Source of the DNA: Asterochloris sp. CNOR1
Lineage: Eukaryota; Chlorophyta; Trebouxiophyceae; Trebouxiales; Trebouxiaceae
Direction of reading: 5' to 3'
Assembly: GCA_963969365.1 (NCBI GenBank)
Contig: OZ017749.1
Span: 2,108,001 to 2,172,000 of the forward strand
Length of the DNA stretch: 64,000 bases
A program made the translations under genes and the position numbers. The notes beneath the pieces were generated by a model that searched no databases, was not told the origin of the DNA, and worked only from the letters and a program-made list of their open reading frames with translations. Positions 1 to 15,000 of this stretch are shown here, piece by piece (the stretch's first letter is position 1; each line of letters starts with the position of its first letter).

Positions 1-3000
1 CACGGCCTGTCTGGTGCTTACCTAGGCCGGCAGCACCTCGTGACCCGTTGACAGCCGCAGGGATCAGGCCAGCAGCTTCTGCTGAGAGGAGCTGGGCTGC
101 CTGGCCAGCAATGCGGCGCAGCCCCAGAGCATCCATGCCAAGGGGCTGCCCCATGAGGAAGGCCTGCTGATGGGTGTGGCCACGTGGCACAGCTGCTCCT
201 GCCTCGGCCACTGCTGGTGCCTGACTGCGTCTGAGCAGGCTGCAGGCACATGGGTTCAACTGAGTCACAGGCCCATGCTGCACAGGTCAGAAGCACTTAC
301 AGCCTTCAAGCTCTGCTCCGGGCCCCAGCATAGGGTGCTTCTTCTGAGCAGACAACTGAAAGCTCAGCAGAGCTGCCGTGATGGCGACATAAAGCAGAGC
401 TGCATGCGATTGGTGAATTGTGCATGGCTTGCGGACTGCTGCTGCCTTCCTTGCTACTTGTACACCCCACTGCCTGGACATGCAGCACCTCCTCTTGGCC
501 TAGGTCCAGCCCACCTGTGCTGAGATGAGCGAGGGGAGGCGCCTGCCAGAGCGCTGACAGGATGGGCGCCGTCCCGTGTGCCGCGGGTCTGCATGATGCG
601 GCGGCGCCGATCCTGCAGGGAGCGCGGTCCATCCTCAGGCATGCCGCCAATGAGCTGCTGAAACCTCTGTATATGCAAGGCAGCAAGGGACAGCATTGAT
701 GGGCAGAGGGCTCAAAGCATGGTATGCACAGCAGGTCAAACACTGCTAGCAGCACGCCTCAGCGGCAGCAGTAGCCTGAAGCTGGGCTGCGAGAGCCCAA
801 GGCATCAGAGACAGAAGGCCTACAAAGGTGAGGAGGTGCTCGGTCCCTCAGGCAGCTGATGCGAGGCTGCAAGGAGGTGCTACTGGTCTGCACCCTCACC
901 ACAGCCTGCACAAGATCTGGATACCCTACCAAATGGGAAGCTAGGGCTGCAATGGGATTTGCGTTTACCTCCACCTCATCCTCAATGGCTGCCTGCTCAT
1001 AGGCATCACTCATCTGATCTTCGTCCTCCTGCAGCAGCCATCAAGATGGTCTTCCTTCCTGGATGTCAAATGCTCAAAGACAGCATGCTGATGCCTGCAG
1101 CAACCTGTCCAGAAGTGGATAGTCTGTGCAGCCAAGTAAACGGCACGCCAGCAGCCTCACCCCACATAGCAATAATCTTCACGGCAGCGAATGGAAAGAG
1201 GCATGTAGGGCAGCATCTGCTCTGCGGCCAGCAGCTCTGATAAGCACAATGTTCTGTAGCGGCAGATGGGCACAAGCTGTGCATGCAGCACTGCCCTCCT
1301 GCCAGGAGCTTCACAGAGACAGAGTGCAGCTCGTAGACTCACATACACGTCAGCATCCTCCTCATCTGAGTAGCTGGGCCCCTCGCCATCCTCATAGTCA
1401 TCCTCAGCACCCTCACTCTCAGCCTCAGAATCCTCGTCAGGCTCCTCCTCATCTTCACCCTCTGGGTCTGCAGCAGGAAACCTAGCAGGCTGAGGCAAGT
1501 GTCAGTGAGGCAAACTGTGAGGCACAGCACAAGCACATGACTACAGTGTGCTTTTGCGCTGGGGTGGTGGAGCTGACATGTCGTGGAAAGCAGAAGCAGG
1601 TTGTGAGGCTGGAGTGAGAAGCCTTCACATCCAGTCAGGTCGTGGCACTTACAGACAGTGTCAAGCAGAAGCAGGCCAACAGGCAATGTTGAAGGACCGG
1701 GTGCTACTACTGCGGGCAGCAAAGTGAGGGGCAGAATGAAGCCAGGGCACAGCCGATGCAACAGGAACAGAAACAAGCAGGCAGGCTTCGTGGACTTACG
1801 TCCTTCATGCATGCCATCCTCGTGGCCGCCAATGCCCACGCCACCTTGAAGTTCTTGCATGAGCATGTCAAATTGGGGCCCCAGGTCTCCAGGATGGGGC
1901 AGGCCAGCGGCATCAGCATCCAGCTGCAAGTACATCCCACACGTTGGCCTGTTGAGGATGTGGCCACGCAACATGTCGACATGTGAATCCAGTGTGCAGC
2001 CAAGCCCGATTCAGGGTGGAAGCCATCTTGGCAAGCACAGACACACCTTCAAAGCATACCTTGCAATCATAGGCATCAAGTATTCTAGCCCCACCCAGAG
2101 CCAGCGCAGCAATGCAGCTCAAGCTTGCCAGAAGCTGACAAGCACAGGTCGTACGCTAAGAGCACACCTCGTGCTTTTTGACGTCCAAAGCTACAGCAAC
2201 CAGGCCCAACACAAGATAAGAGCAGCCCAAAGCTCATGATGACTTGTGCTCACTTCGCGCTGATCCTCATCATGAGCCTCGTCATCTTCATCTGTAAAGG
2301 ATTCCTCACTCACGCCCTCCCCGTCATCATCGTGCTCAGAGCCATCCTCGTCCAGATGACTGTCCTCTCCAGATGGGTCCTGCACACAGCAAGGTGCCTG
2401 CTTCAGCCATGTAACCAGCTTGGGTGGCTTTGCAGGAATGCTGCCTGATGCCAAAGCAAGCGAAGGTCTGCAGAACATGCCAGTCGGCAAGAAGGCTGAC
2501 TGAACAAGTAAAGTTTGCTATTTGATGACCCCATGCACCCCGATGAGCACCAGCAAACAGCAGTCAACAAAAGCAGATGGTTTCAGCTACTGCTGACAGC
2601 GTATCTCTGTTTGTGATCAGGCAAACCTATCCACCCCCCGCCCCCCCCCCCCCCCCCCCAGCTCTCACTTGATCATCGTCAGTCTGGGACTCTGACTCGC
2701 CCTCCATCTCGTCATCACTGGCCAGAGGATCAGGTGTGCCCTCACTGTCATCGCCAGACATAGACCCCTCAGAGTCCTCCTCACTTGTGCCCTGCAGGTG
2801 CTGCTCATCGCAGCAGCAAGTCAGCCACAGCTTTGACCAGCAATGATTCAGGATTGCACCTTGGCACCACACTAAACTCTCAAGGCTGCCACCAGCGAGC
2901 CGAGGGAAATGCCACGTTGAAGCACAACAATATCTGCTGGGCAGCTCCTTTCGGACAGCAGACTCAAAAGGCTGCTCACAATTCTTTGTGGCCTATCTAG

Positions 3001-6000
3001 GTCAAAGCGTACAGATGTACAAAGCCTAAGCATGCATTCGAGGCACCTATCCGTTGTGGGCCTACTGACAGGCGACTGACATGCCCATACAGGTAAAAAC
3101 ACACAGAACTCACGTCCAGGCCTTCCTCAATGTAGGCCTGCTCAATGGCCTCTTCCATCATGGCTTCCATGGCGCGTCCGCCCAGCCTGTGGTGCATCTG
3201 GTCACGAGCGCGGCGGCCAGCCTCTCTGGCAGCCTGTGGGCAAAGCAAAGGGAAATGTATCAGGACAGCACACAGCTGCAGCCTGCAATGGCATACAGGT
3301 GCTAAGCTGCAGCATGGGCGTGCTCAGGCAGTACCGCACACACCCAATGCTGTAGCCAATGCAGTGTAGCACAACCAGCACAGATGCTTGTGAGGTTCCT
3401 CACGCAACGAGTGGAAGGAGCTTGCTGGACACAGACTCGCCTGCACAGCTGCCAGAGCCTCAGGGCCTGCTGCAGACTCCTCCTCTGCATCGTCCATCTG
3501 GGCATCCTGGCCAGTCATGGCTTCAGCCTGCACTCAGTCAGCCAGCGTGTTCTCTGCTGAATACAGATGTGATTGTGGGCATTTGTACCCCAGAAGACCA
3601 GCTTGGCATGTCCCAGAGCAGCCTTGGGGGAAGGTCAGGAGTGCGCAGGATGATGATGGCCTTGCTCTCCTGCAGTTGAATCGTCGCCCTCATCAAGCTC
3701 GCCAGATCCTGAACAGCACTGCTTCTGCCAGCCAAGCACACCTGATGCGGAGCAGCAGGACCTTTGCTGGCCAAGCATACCTGATCCTGAGCAGCAGTGC
3801 TTCTGCCAGTGCGAGGTCCAGCTTGAGCCCCAGCCCTGCCAGCCTGGCCCTCCTGCCCATTGTCATGCTGCTCTCCCTGCGCGCCCTCATCAGAAGGCCG
3901 CTGCCGCACTGGCAGAGGTCTGGTCAGCACCTCCAAAGGCTTCAGGATGGAGGCCAGAGCTGCAGGCGCCTGCAGCACATGTGACTGAGGAACTTGTGAT
4001 GGACTGAGGTCTTGCAGAGTGCCACATAGGAGCCTACATTGCAAAGAGCTCACACAGATCGCCACTGCAGCTGAACTGTTGCTCTTTGATCTGGCGTGTG
4101 AGTCAGATGCAGACACAACCTGGCAGTGGGAGAGCTCAGGGATCAAGGATCTTGCAAAGTGCCATAAAGGAGCTTGTGCTGCAACTGCAGCTTGCAGTCA
4201 AGAAGTCAGTCTGTGAGCTGACTTGTGAGTCAGGGTCTGGCGCCAACTGGAGTGGAGCGTTCACCTGAGGATGGTTGGTGTCCACCAACTTCAGCGCATT
4301 GATCAGTGGCTTGACGATGCCAGTGTCCTGCATTGTCCTCACAATCTCTGTGGCCAGCGGCTGCGCTGCAGGCCTCATGCCGCGTGGCCCAGTTGGGGGC
4401 GGCATGCTGGCGGACAGCAGCGAGCCCACCAGGTCAATGAAGGCCTTGACCTGCGGCCATACACATCCAACGTGATGGCACCCCACGTGATGGCAGTCAG
4501 GGTGTGCAGCTGCTGCTGCGGGGATAAAGCACTTGGAGGTGAAGGTGGCACAGCAGCAGGTTGGCATGCCACAGACAGACAGCCCACGCCTCAAGCAGGA
4601 GCCGACTGGGGCTTGACCAGTCCAAGCAGTAGAGCCTGCTGAACCTCACCAGCTGTGCTGCCTCACGGCAGCAAAGCACCAGCAAGAACTCATTTGCCTG
4701 CCTGTTCCAGGCAACACAAGGCTAAAAGCCACAGAGTCACTGCAGAACTCAGCTGTGCAGGAGAGCAGACAGCTTGCACAATGGGTTTGTGACGCACACC
4801 TGGTGAGGCGGCGGGCAATCTGGCAGATGCCTGAAGGCATTATGCGTCACTGCCTGCCCATCTGCCTGCACACCGCGGGGGTCAATGCTGCTGAGTGTGC
4901 GCACAGTCTCTGCCACGATCCGCCGCCGCCCTTCTGCTGAGCGGATGCAGACCGCCAGCAGGAAAAAGCCAGCCTGCTCAGCAAGTGTGTGCAGCGCCAT
5001 GCTGGGAGGGGAGGCATAGGCCATCTGCGCAGACATGATGTGCCTGCAGGAATGCAAGATTGAGCTGAGGGTAATGTCAGGATCTGAGCAGACATGGCAC
5101 ACAGCATGCAGATGGAGGAGGGATCCGGGCTAACTGCCAGGGTGACCTGCTGCGCAACCAGGTACCATCTTGGAGCCCACGGTTGGGAGGTGATGCCTAA
5201 CTCAACAAACAAAGCAGTAAACAAGTGGCATGCCTTCAGGCCTCGGGTCTGAGACAGACCTCATGTCCAGCAAGGCGCACCTGAAGAGCGCTCCAGTGTG
5301 AGCTGTGCTGCTGGCCTTGGTGGGCGTCTTCAGGCCAGCCTCTCGGGCTCCAAGCTCCCCATCCCGCTTCAACAGCACGCCCACACAGGCGCCATACATC
5401 AGGGTGCAGTCTGTCAGCATCTTGAGGACGATACACTGCAGAAGCACTGACCGCCGCTGCGGGGTCATCTTCTGCACAGCACAACACAGCACTTGCTCAA
5501 GACCTTTGAGTTCCATGCCAACTTGCTTGAGGTCATTCAACGCTTGATTCTGCCCTTGCATGTTGGCTGTGCAGCAGGAGGTTGCAAACAAATAATTCCC
5601 CAGATCCTGCCAGCATCCTCTGCGCACAAAGTGCACCACTTAACCACTTTATATAACTTGTTCTCACTGTGTGACAGCATGCTGCAGATGCCAGAGCACA
5701 GCAAAGGTCTGACAGCCACAACAGTAACAGCCCAGCTGCGCGATGGCAAGCTGCAGACGACAGAACACAGCAGTCTCTCAGTAGCCTCAATGGAGGAAAT
5801 AATCACTGTGCACCCAAGTGCTGGCCGCAGAAAGCAACTCTCTGAGATCCTCAGGCGCTTCTGCCAACACACCCTGACGGCAACATCATGACCACTCCAG
5901 CCGCCCACCTGGTGTGGAAAGGCAGCCCCGCCCATGATGCCGCCTGCAGCACCCCTGCTTGTGCCATCCCGGGGGCCATCCTGCGCCATGGCTGCCCCCA

Positions 6001-9000
6001 GTGCAGAGCTGTGGATGTGCACGGTTCGCCCATCGGGGAGCTGTGCTGTGATTTGCAGCTGTGCATCAGGGTTGGGTTGGCCAGGCTGCCTGCCACTGCC
6101 TGTCCCATTGATGCCTTCAGCAGATGCCACTTTGTCTGCAAACAACAACTTGACCATTAGTGGATGGTAGCAGCCAGCTGCATGGACTTGAGATTAGCAC
6201 AGTTTGGCTGCTTTTGTGCAGGGCAGTGCACCATCCAGAGACATTGATGTGCCAGCCTTCGCCTTGGCCGCTGCAAAGCCACATGCCACATTGAGCAGAT
6301 GGCAGGTCAAGTTGAATCAGGCTCAGGACCCACCAGCCGGTGTGTCCACCAGGTCTGCAAGATCCTCAGCTGCTTGAGACCCCTGGTAGGACAGGATGGT
6401 GTCGCACAAGCAGTCCACCACCTCCACAAAGCTGGAGGGTACAGTGCGCTTATTGGGCTTCATTGTGCTCTTGCTGCCAGCACCCTGCAGGGCAGGCGTG
6501 AGGTGATGAAAGCAGTGCTCGTAGACAGCCCAGTACGTCTCTTGGTACTCGTGCTGCCAGCACCTAGCATGGCACACATCTAGTATTCAGTGCAAGATTC
6601 AGCCCTGCCTGCAGCACAGAGAGCGACCCCTCATGCTTGCTCAGACTCAGCTGAGACTGAGCATCTCTGACTCAGATGGTCCCCGGGAGCAGCCCCTCTG
6701 GTATCACCCTTGCTTGATTGGTAGCATGCCCACTCACCTTGACGGCGCTTCTGCTGCCCTTGTCTCCGTCGCCCTTGCCTGCGGTGGCAGGTCTGGGTGT
6801 GCTCTGAACAGCTGACGCCGCACCACCGCCCTCTGGCTTGGTGATGGTCCGTGGAGCTGTATCAGTCTGCTTGCTTGGCTCCCTGGCCACCTCCTACAAG
6901 AGCACAACTTGTAATGCGATGGCTGGTCACACAACAGGTGGACTAGCAGCGTCCTTCAGTGGCAGCCTACTCGAGTCCCTCAGCTCGTAGCTGTGCTGGC
7001 TGCTCCACTTCGACTGTCCTGACCAGCAGCCCCATGACCACCAGATGCTCCTCGTCGCCAACATTGCAGACCACACCTGGTCTGTGCCGACCAGCAGCCC
7101 AGAAAAGACTGTGACTGCAAGGCCTACCTTGCCCTTCTTCAGCACGACCAGGACCCTGGAGCCAACGCCGCCTGGTGAGGTGGTGTCCTCAATGCTGCAT
7201 GATGCCCTGACTGCCTCCAGGAAGACATCTGGATTGCGAGCAATGATGGGCGCCATGCTCCTCAGGAAGTGGTGGACAGGTATGCTGGTGGTTCCTGCAG
7301 CCACAGAGCTTGTTGTAAGACTACATGTGTTGATTTTGCACCGCACAGCCTGAAGGAGCGAACCAGGTGCAGCAGTACCCTGCCCAGGAGCCAGCTTTGG
7401 CTGCAGAGGGTGCCAGCTTGATCAGCTCTAGTGTCGGACTGCCATGGGCCTGTCTTGCAATGCTACGGGCTGCAAGCTTGCTGGGCTCAGATAGGCCAGC
7501 TTGGTGCTGAGGCTGCCCAGCGTGGGCTTCACTGCATGCAATCTGGAAGCCCACCAGGAGCACCCTCCTCGCCTGGCACCCTTGCGCTCTGCAGGTGGCG
7601 AGCCCTAGAAGTCATGGTGGTGCTGATCTCGGCCTCCATGAAGGACTGCAGGGTCCCAGGGTCCTCCAGAATGTGGCGGAAGATGGCTGACATGTGGGGC
7701 TCCAGGTTGCTCATGAAGCATGCACTGGGTAACTCCAGTATGAGCTTCAGACCCTTGCCAGCCAACACCTGTGCAGGCAGCTCTCAGGGTGTGAGGGATA
7801 TGCAGGCAGCCTTTGCCAGCCTGCAGCGTGCAGTTCCCTGGCTGGCAGACATCACTAGTTTGGATCCAGCTACAGGTGGAGCCTCGCTGCGTCAGCTTCT
7901 GGGATGCTCATTCGTGTTTAGTGTCTGACTCTGTGTTGCAGCCTTGAGCAGCTACGGCAGCTGGAGTGCAACTTCATTTTCCAAGAAGCCTGCCAACTGA
8001 GGAGATTCTGGCAAGCGGCTGTGCTTTACTGCATATACGCTGCTTTTCTGCAGAGGCTGACAATGAGGCGTACCTTCAAGGCAATCCTATGGATCTTTGT
8101 TGCCCGTGCGAGCACCTGTAGCACAGCCTGTGTGCTAGAAGAAGGGTCTGGCTTTGATAGATCCTCCTGATCAGGTGCATGCTCACCCTGCAGCAAAAAT
8201 TTCAGATGAAGAAGCAGAAGTTCAGGCGAAGCCCACGCTTCTGTGGCTGGGAAACAATGCAGGAAAAGGCAGCCTGCAGCTTTCCTGATGCATAGCTCTC
8301 TGTCACAAGCCTCTTGATGAGCCAACAACAAGGTGACTTGCCTGCCACGAGGCTCCCCAGCGGTGCAGGTGCTGCAGCAGCCGCATGCACAGCGCAGCAG
8401 CCTGCTCAAATTGCTGCTGGCTGAGCAAGCCGGTGGGGAGGTACAGGCCCTTGATGGTGTTGCCTATCAGCTGAAAGGCCGTGTCCTGCTTCTCTGCCTC
8501 AGACTTGGGCTGCGGCTTCGCAGGGGCAGCAGGCGCAGCGGCAGCGCTCGCGGCTGGCGCAGGCGTGGAGGGGTCTGCTGCCTCTGCAGACTGGGCAGGG
8601 GCAGCCTGGCCTGCTGCCGGAGCATCTGTGGCCGTGTCTGCAGCTGTGCTGGGACCTACATCCTGCGCTGAGAGTGCAATGTGGCCCGCTCCAGCTGCAG
8701 GCTGTGCAGCTGCGGCGTCTGCGCCAGCAGCAGCTTTGCCCTCGTCCTTGAGGGTGGGCAGGGCGTGCATGCCAATGTCAAGGCAGAGCAGCAGGGCGTC
8801 CAGCCATTTAGGGACGGGAGCTGGGTCGCCCGCGGCCTCCTGGCTCTGCATCCAGCCCTCCATCAGATCCAGAACAATGGGGAACAGGCCTGCAATGGCA
8901 TCAATAATGAAGCCTGGGAAAGCAGTGGGAGGTTTGATGCTTGAAAATTAGCTGCTCGCATGTGCCGCACCCTAGGCAAGTCACTGATGCAGACCATGCT

Positions 9001-12000
9001 TCTGTGCCTAAGGTCCAGCAGCCAAAGTGCACGACGTAGTGATGGATGCTGCATGCAGCCAGGCGGATGGCACACGCAGGCCAGCAAAGCCTCCTCTGGA
9101 CCTTGCCTGCTGCATCTGCATCCCTCAGCAGTGGTGCAGTGCCGCCCTTGGCCTTGTCCTCTGTGAGAAGGACCGCCAGCAGATGTGCAGGACCCAGCTT
9201 TGCAGCATCACCACCACCAGCTGGAAATGCCTGCAGGCATCTCAGCATGTTCACAAGCTCATTCTACGTAGTTTTGTATTGGTAGCAACACCAAGAGAGC
9301 AAGGAGCACCACCCCGGGCCACATATCGAGGGCTGCAGACCACCACAATCAGTGCTGCTGGGGCAGCGACGTGCTCAAGTGGCAGCTGAGCTTAGAGGTG
9401 TGTCAGTGTGCAAGCTGTAGCTTCATCAAGGCACTGCGTTGCAAAGGGATGCCCGAGCCCCCAAACGGTTTACAGCTGAACTTCATATGATGTAGCCACA
9501 TGCTGTGGAGCTGACCTCAGCTGCTTTCTGCAGGTGCACAACCAGGGCTTTGAGCACCCCTGGCCGCGTCTTGCCATCGTCCTGCTGACACAGGGAGAGC
9601 AGCATGTCCGCCAGCGAGAAGATGGCTGTGGGTGAGCGAACCATCATGGCAACTGCGCCATCCACCAGCTGCTGCATGCTGGGGGCCTGTGCCTGCTCCA
9701 GCGCTTGCATGGCAGAGGCCTGGACACAGGCATGAGTCAGCGTTGAGCACCAATGCACCTGACATCGAAAAGCCTGCGGGCACTGTGCCACTGCATGGGT
9801 TATGCAAACAGGGGCTTCTCTGAACATGAATTGTTGAGCACTTTGCCTACAGAAGCGTGCAGGGAGAGGTCACCTGGGATTGCCCATCGGCATTGGGCAT
9901 GAGCACAGACTTCATCTGTTGAGCTAGCTGCTCATCATCAGGGTGGATGGCATTGCCAGCAGCAGCAGCAGCACTGGTGCCTGCTGCAGCAGCCTCAGGG
10001 TGCGCGATGAGCCATTCAGCAGCCAACTCCACGCTGTTCTGCCCAATCTGCAGGTCATGGCCACCTGACTGAGAGGACAAGCTTATGAACTGCCTTCACA
10101 GCAAGTCTAGGCCAGACCTGGGACATTAGACCACCACGTGTGAGCAGTTACCCTCAGAAGACAAAGGCGGCCCACTCTAACCCTCAGCCAAGCACTGCTG
10201 CCAGCTGCACTGCCAGCTGCACAGGCAGAAGCTTGATGCACTGCTCCTCAGGGCTCCCATGCCTCAGCTAAGCATCACTGACAGCATCACAGGCAATAGC
10301 TGGGCACAGTGCATCCCAGCGCTGCTCACCCGCCACAGCGCCTCCTCAGCCCTGGCACGCGGGAAGCCCATGTCCACCAGTCTGTCAACTGATGCGGCAC
10401 TGGGTGCAGCTGTGGGCCTCACTCCCGTGGACATCCTGCCCAGCGCCTGTGAGGCGGCCGCTGTGCCTGTCGTGCAGTTTGTCAGCACGCTGATGAGCGC
10501 AGTGGTGATCCGCAGATTGGCGGCTGGGAGCTCTGTGTGGGACCACAGAGGCAGCACTGCGGCTGCAATGGTGCTCTGCAGAACAGGGACACAACAACCT
10601 AAACATCCACACATAGCCCCTGGCACCTGATGGTGTAAGTGGCAGGCTACTCAGTGTGCTCCTGAACTTGCAGCAGTCCTGCTCCCTAGGCAGCCAAGGC
10701 ACGCAGAATGAAGATATTTCAGACCAATGGCTTCACTGGGGTCCTTATTGCCAAGTTCAAGTGGCAAGCTGATCAAAGCTGAGCCCCGAGGCATGCAGGC
10801 CAACAAAATCTTAAAGAGAAAAGGATGCAACACGCAGTATGCTTTCGGTTGCTCTCTGCCTGCAGCCCACCAGATGCAGCTTCGGCTCACCTGCAGCTTC
10901 CCCACCACAGACTCTGGCTTGGCAGCCTCAGAGTCCTTGTCTGGCTGTGCAGCGCCAGGCATAGGGACGACCAGCAGATTGGCATCAGTGGGGGATTTCA
11001 GGAGCACACGCGCCTGGGTCATCTGGTCAAACAGGTGGAGAGTGTGCAGGAGAAGCTTCTCAGCTGCATGGGGCAGCCCATCTGTTGGGTCTGGTTTGAG
11101 AGTCAGCTCCTTCTTATCAGCAGCCTCCTTTGCAGCGCCGCTGCCAGCTAAAGCACCTGCACAGTAGTCAGAGCAGCCCATCAGTTGTGGTCATAGTCGG
11201 CACAGACCTTTGCCACTAAGAACCCTACATAGCCACACTAGCACGCATGCAGGGCCCAGACGCACCACTGTGGCATAGAATGCAAGCTGCTGAGACACAA
11301 GCTCAGGGACAAGCTGCTCAGACTGACCTTGGACGCCAGCATCAGCCATCTCAGCATCCCCCTCCTCTGCAGGTGACTTACCCTTGCCTTTCACCTTGGC
11401 AAGCCTGTCAAGCTCCTGGCCCTGCAGTCAGGCAGCTTGCGTGGCATGACATTTGGACAATCATGCTGGCAGCTGACCTGCCCTCCCAGACCAAAGCATA
11501 ATGCAGAGCTGCGGCAGCAGGCAGGCTCACCCAGATACTTCTTGAATTTCAGAACAGCAGGCTCACCAGCCACATGGTGATGCACATACTCACACGCCAC
11601 AGCAGCTCGCAGGCAGTGCTGAAGACGGCAACCAGCGCTTGGATGCCACCCCGCGAGATGAAGTAGCTGAGCACCAGCCCATGACAGCTGCCACGGCGCC
11701 CGTCAAACAGCAGCAGTGAGGCCTCCTCCAGCATGCGCTGCAAATACCTCACGGCACGGAGCGCGCCTGTCAGGTCCTCGGGCCCAATGCTGGAGGGATT
11801 GCTGACTGCCTGCATCAGCCAGACAGCACAAAGGAAATCAGGCCAGCCATTGATGGCACAGGCATTTGCCTTTGGAGCAAGTACTGGAGGGGTGCTGACT
11901 GCCTCTAAGCCCAACAATGGGGCAGAAACTTTTGCCCACCAAAATCAATAATACTCCTCACCTCATTTGCTTGAGCTCGCTGAGGTGCTGGATGTCTTAC

Positions 12001-15000
12001 AGCCTCAGCATGCGCACACTTACCGTGAGGGCCCACATGGAAACTGAGCCAGCAACTTGCAAGCACACACCGTGTTCCATGACTTTGCATGCACCAGTTG
12101 CCGTGGGTGAGCTGAGGGACTGATGCAGCATGCACAGATTACAGAAAAGAAAGTGAGCTGCAGGACGCCACAGGCATCACCATTGATTGGCTCTAGACAA
12201 GGGTTTGCCCAGGCCAGCTGCAGAGCAAGCACGCAACTGCTTTGCTGGCAACTGGGGCCTACCTGGGGCAGCTTCAGGTTCTCAATCTGGTTGTAGGACA
12301 GGACCACAGCTGCGCACTTCATGTTCAGGTTGGGCTGTTCGGTGGCTTCATCCCTGCGCCGGGTCTGTGCATGCCCAGCCTTGGCGACGGCTGTCTGGAA
12401 GACCCGCACTGTCAGGCTGGCATGCAGCAACACGTCATGCGCAAGCTCCTCTGGGGTCTTCTTGCGGCTCCTTACCGACTGACCCGGCAGCAAAGACCTG
12501 CATGGCAGGGCAGACCACCTGGCGGGGCAGATGGAACTGGACACAAGCTGGACAGCAGCTTATGCAGTGCAACAAGCGGGCGTAGACATGCTCGCTGAGG
12601 CCGCATTATTGCATCACGCTGGCGAGGATGGCAGCCACCAGCACCAGCGTGATCACAAGGGGTCCCACTGGTGACTAACACTTGCTGTCGATTTCGGCAC
12701 TGGATCATGCTGGCTTAAGTCACCCGTCAGCAGGCTCGTCTGAGATCCTATCCGCATCATCCTCGCCAGCGCCATCAGCAGGCTGCAGAGGAGTGGTGTC
12801 CATAGCCACATCGCCATCTGATGGCTCTGGCGCCACAGACCCTGACATTACAGCAGCACTGCTGGCAGCAGGCGTCTCTGCAGGTGCGGACAGCACAGTG
12901 TTTGCATCTGCAATCATTAGTCAGGCACTGTGCTGTTTGACACTGCACCAGACAGGCAGCTGCCTCAACCAGCAAATACTTTCTGCAGAGGGCCGTCACA
13001 GTCGTGCATGCAGCTTGCTGATGACTGTGCCTATGCTCATGCAGCAGCAGGCAGCAGCATGGGAGTGCAAATTTGAACCCATGCAGGGTGAAGCCCACCT
13101 CTGCCCTTGCCCTCTGCCCTTGCAGCATCATGTGCATGCTTCCATTCCTCAGACACTGACAGCTGCTCCAAAATTTTGCGCTCCAGCTTGCCCAACCACA
13201 CCACAACTGGCTGCTGTTTGCCATCTGGCCCCAGGCTGGAAAGGCTGAGCAGCAGGCTGGGCGCGTTACGCACCACTGTTGCTGCCAGCGAGGTTAGGCC
13301 CTCCATGCCCGAGATCAGGCGCACATACTGCTGGCGCTGCTCGGCAGGCAGCTCTGGAACACAAGCCTCGCTGTCAAGATCCTGCAGGCAGAGCTCTCAC
13401 AAAGTTACTGCTGGCCAAAACCTTGGTGCATGCAAGGGATGACGGGTGCCTGGGCTCAGACAGGACTGGCCCAGGCTGTGCCATGCAGTCGCTGGCTGAG
13501 AAGGCAGTACTGGCTGATGCTTGCAACTCAGGCCTGATTGGACTGACAGGACAGCATCAGTTGCAGCAGCCTTTGTGCACTGAGCAGGGCCAATGGCGGC
13601 AGCTCACCTCTGCAAATTTTAGAGCTGCGCGTGTCTGCTCCAGCAGAGTGGGACGCAGCCGCTCCGAGATTTCAGGCGCATGGGTGGCAGCAAATGACCG
13701 AAATGCTGCCAGGAGGTTGTGAGAGGGTGAAGTGGAGCCAAAGGTGGGTGGAAGCAGCCGCAGCCTACAGGGCAAGCATAGATGAGCCCAGAGCAGGGAG
13801 AAGCAATAGGCCAAACGCAGAGCCCAAGACAAAGCGTCTGGGATCCTTTGCATTGGGAGCTCTGCTTTACTTGTACAGCCGAAGCAAGTAAGGCCTGATG
13901 CAAAGCCCTCGAAGAAGGCATGTTCTGCCTGACTCACTTATAGAGCTGCAGCAGGGCTGGGACACCTCCCTCATCCACAAACATGGCCGCTGTGTCCGCA
14001 TTGTGCAGCATTGGCTCCAGCATGCGGGCCAGATGGGCAATGGCCTCTGGCAGGAAGGCTGAGATGTCAGCCTCGCTGAGCTCAGCATCCTCAGCATCAA
14101 GCTGTGCCAGCAGCGCTGCTGTGGAGAGGCTTGGGGCTGGGCTGACAGCGCTTGCAGTTGCTTCTGGTCCTAGCTCTGAGGGAGCACCTGCACAGCAAGC
14201 TCCTGTGAGCACTCTGTCCAGCACTTGATACTATGAGCTTCATGTTTTGCCAGAATGGTGGCCAGATGAAGGCGCCCCAAACTGCAAGTGCCATGAGGTG
14301 CCTCCAGGCATGCAACTCAATAAACTAACTGGGCTGCAACAACCCACCTGTATGAGCCTCTGACGCGTCGCCTGGTGGCGCCACTGATGTGCTGGGTCCT
14401 GAGCCACCAGCACTTGTGTCCTGCTCAACTTGCACAGCCGCAGCAGGGACATCCTGCTCTGCCATTTCAACATCCGCTGGGGGTTGGGATGGGGCTAGTG
14501 CATCTGAGAGGCTGAGCTGAGCCTTAGCCTCTGCTGGCTCATCGCTGGAGTCCATCTTCGCAGCCTCACTGCTGCTCTTCTCCAGAGGTGTGCCTGTGGC
14601 AGCACAGCAGGGATGTTCAGGATGAAACCTGGCAGCCTCCTTCTCGTGCAAAAGTCATGCATATCAGGGATGTCTTGGCAGCCTAAGCTCTTGAGTGCAG
14701 CAATCTGCAGTGGCGGGTTGAGGGCCGCCAAAGCCACCTGGAAAACACAGTGGCATGCACAGACTAACACAACTGCCAGCTGCTTCCACAAGCTCACCGC
14801 CAAGCTTGCACAGGCGGTGTAAAATGGTGATGATCAGCTGCACCCCATCTGGTTTCAGCGTGCGCACATGCCGCAGCAGCTCATCAAGGCCGCTGCCGAC
14901 CACACTTGGAGTGTCATTCTGCACGGCAAGACGGCGCATCTTGAGGCAGGTACAGTCTACCAGCTGATCAAGCAAAAGACACAGCCTAGGGCACGGCAGC

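Noticed and set aside
1-300. Short frames at the left edge as separate genes
   Set aside because: They lie in the path of the UPL gene on either strand, with biased composition and no family match.
3705-3815. CRISPR-like array
   Set aside because: Units are contiguous with no spacers, the genome is eukaryotic, and the repeats lie inside a coding gene.
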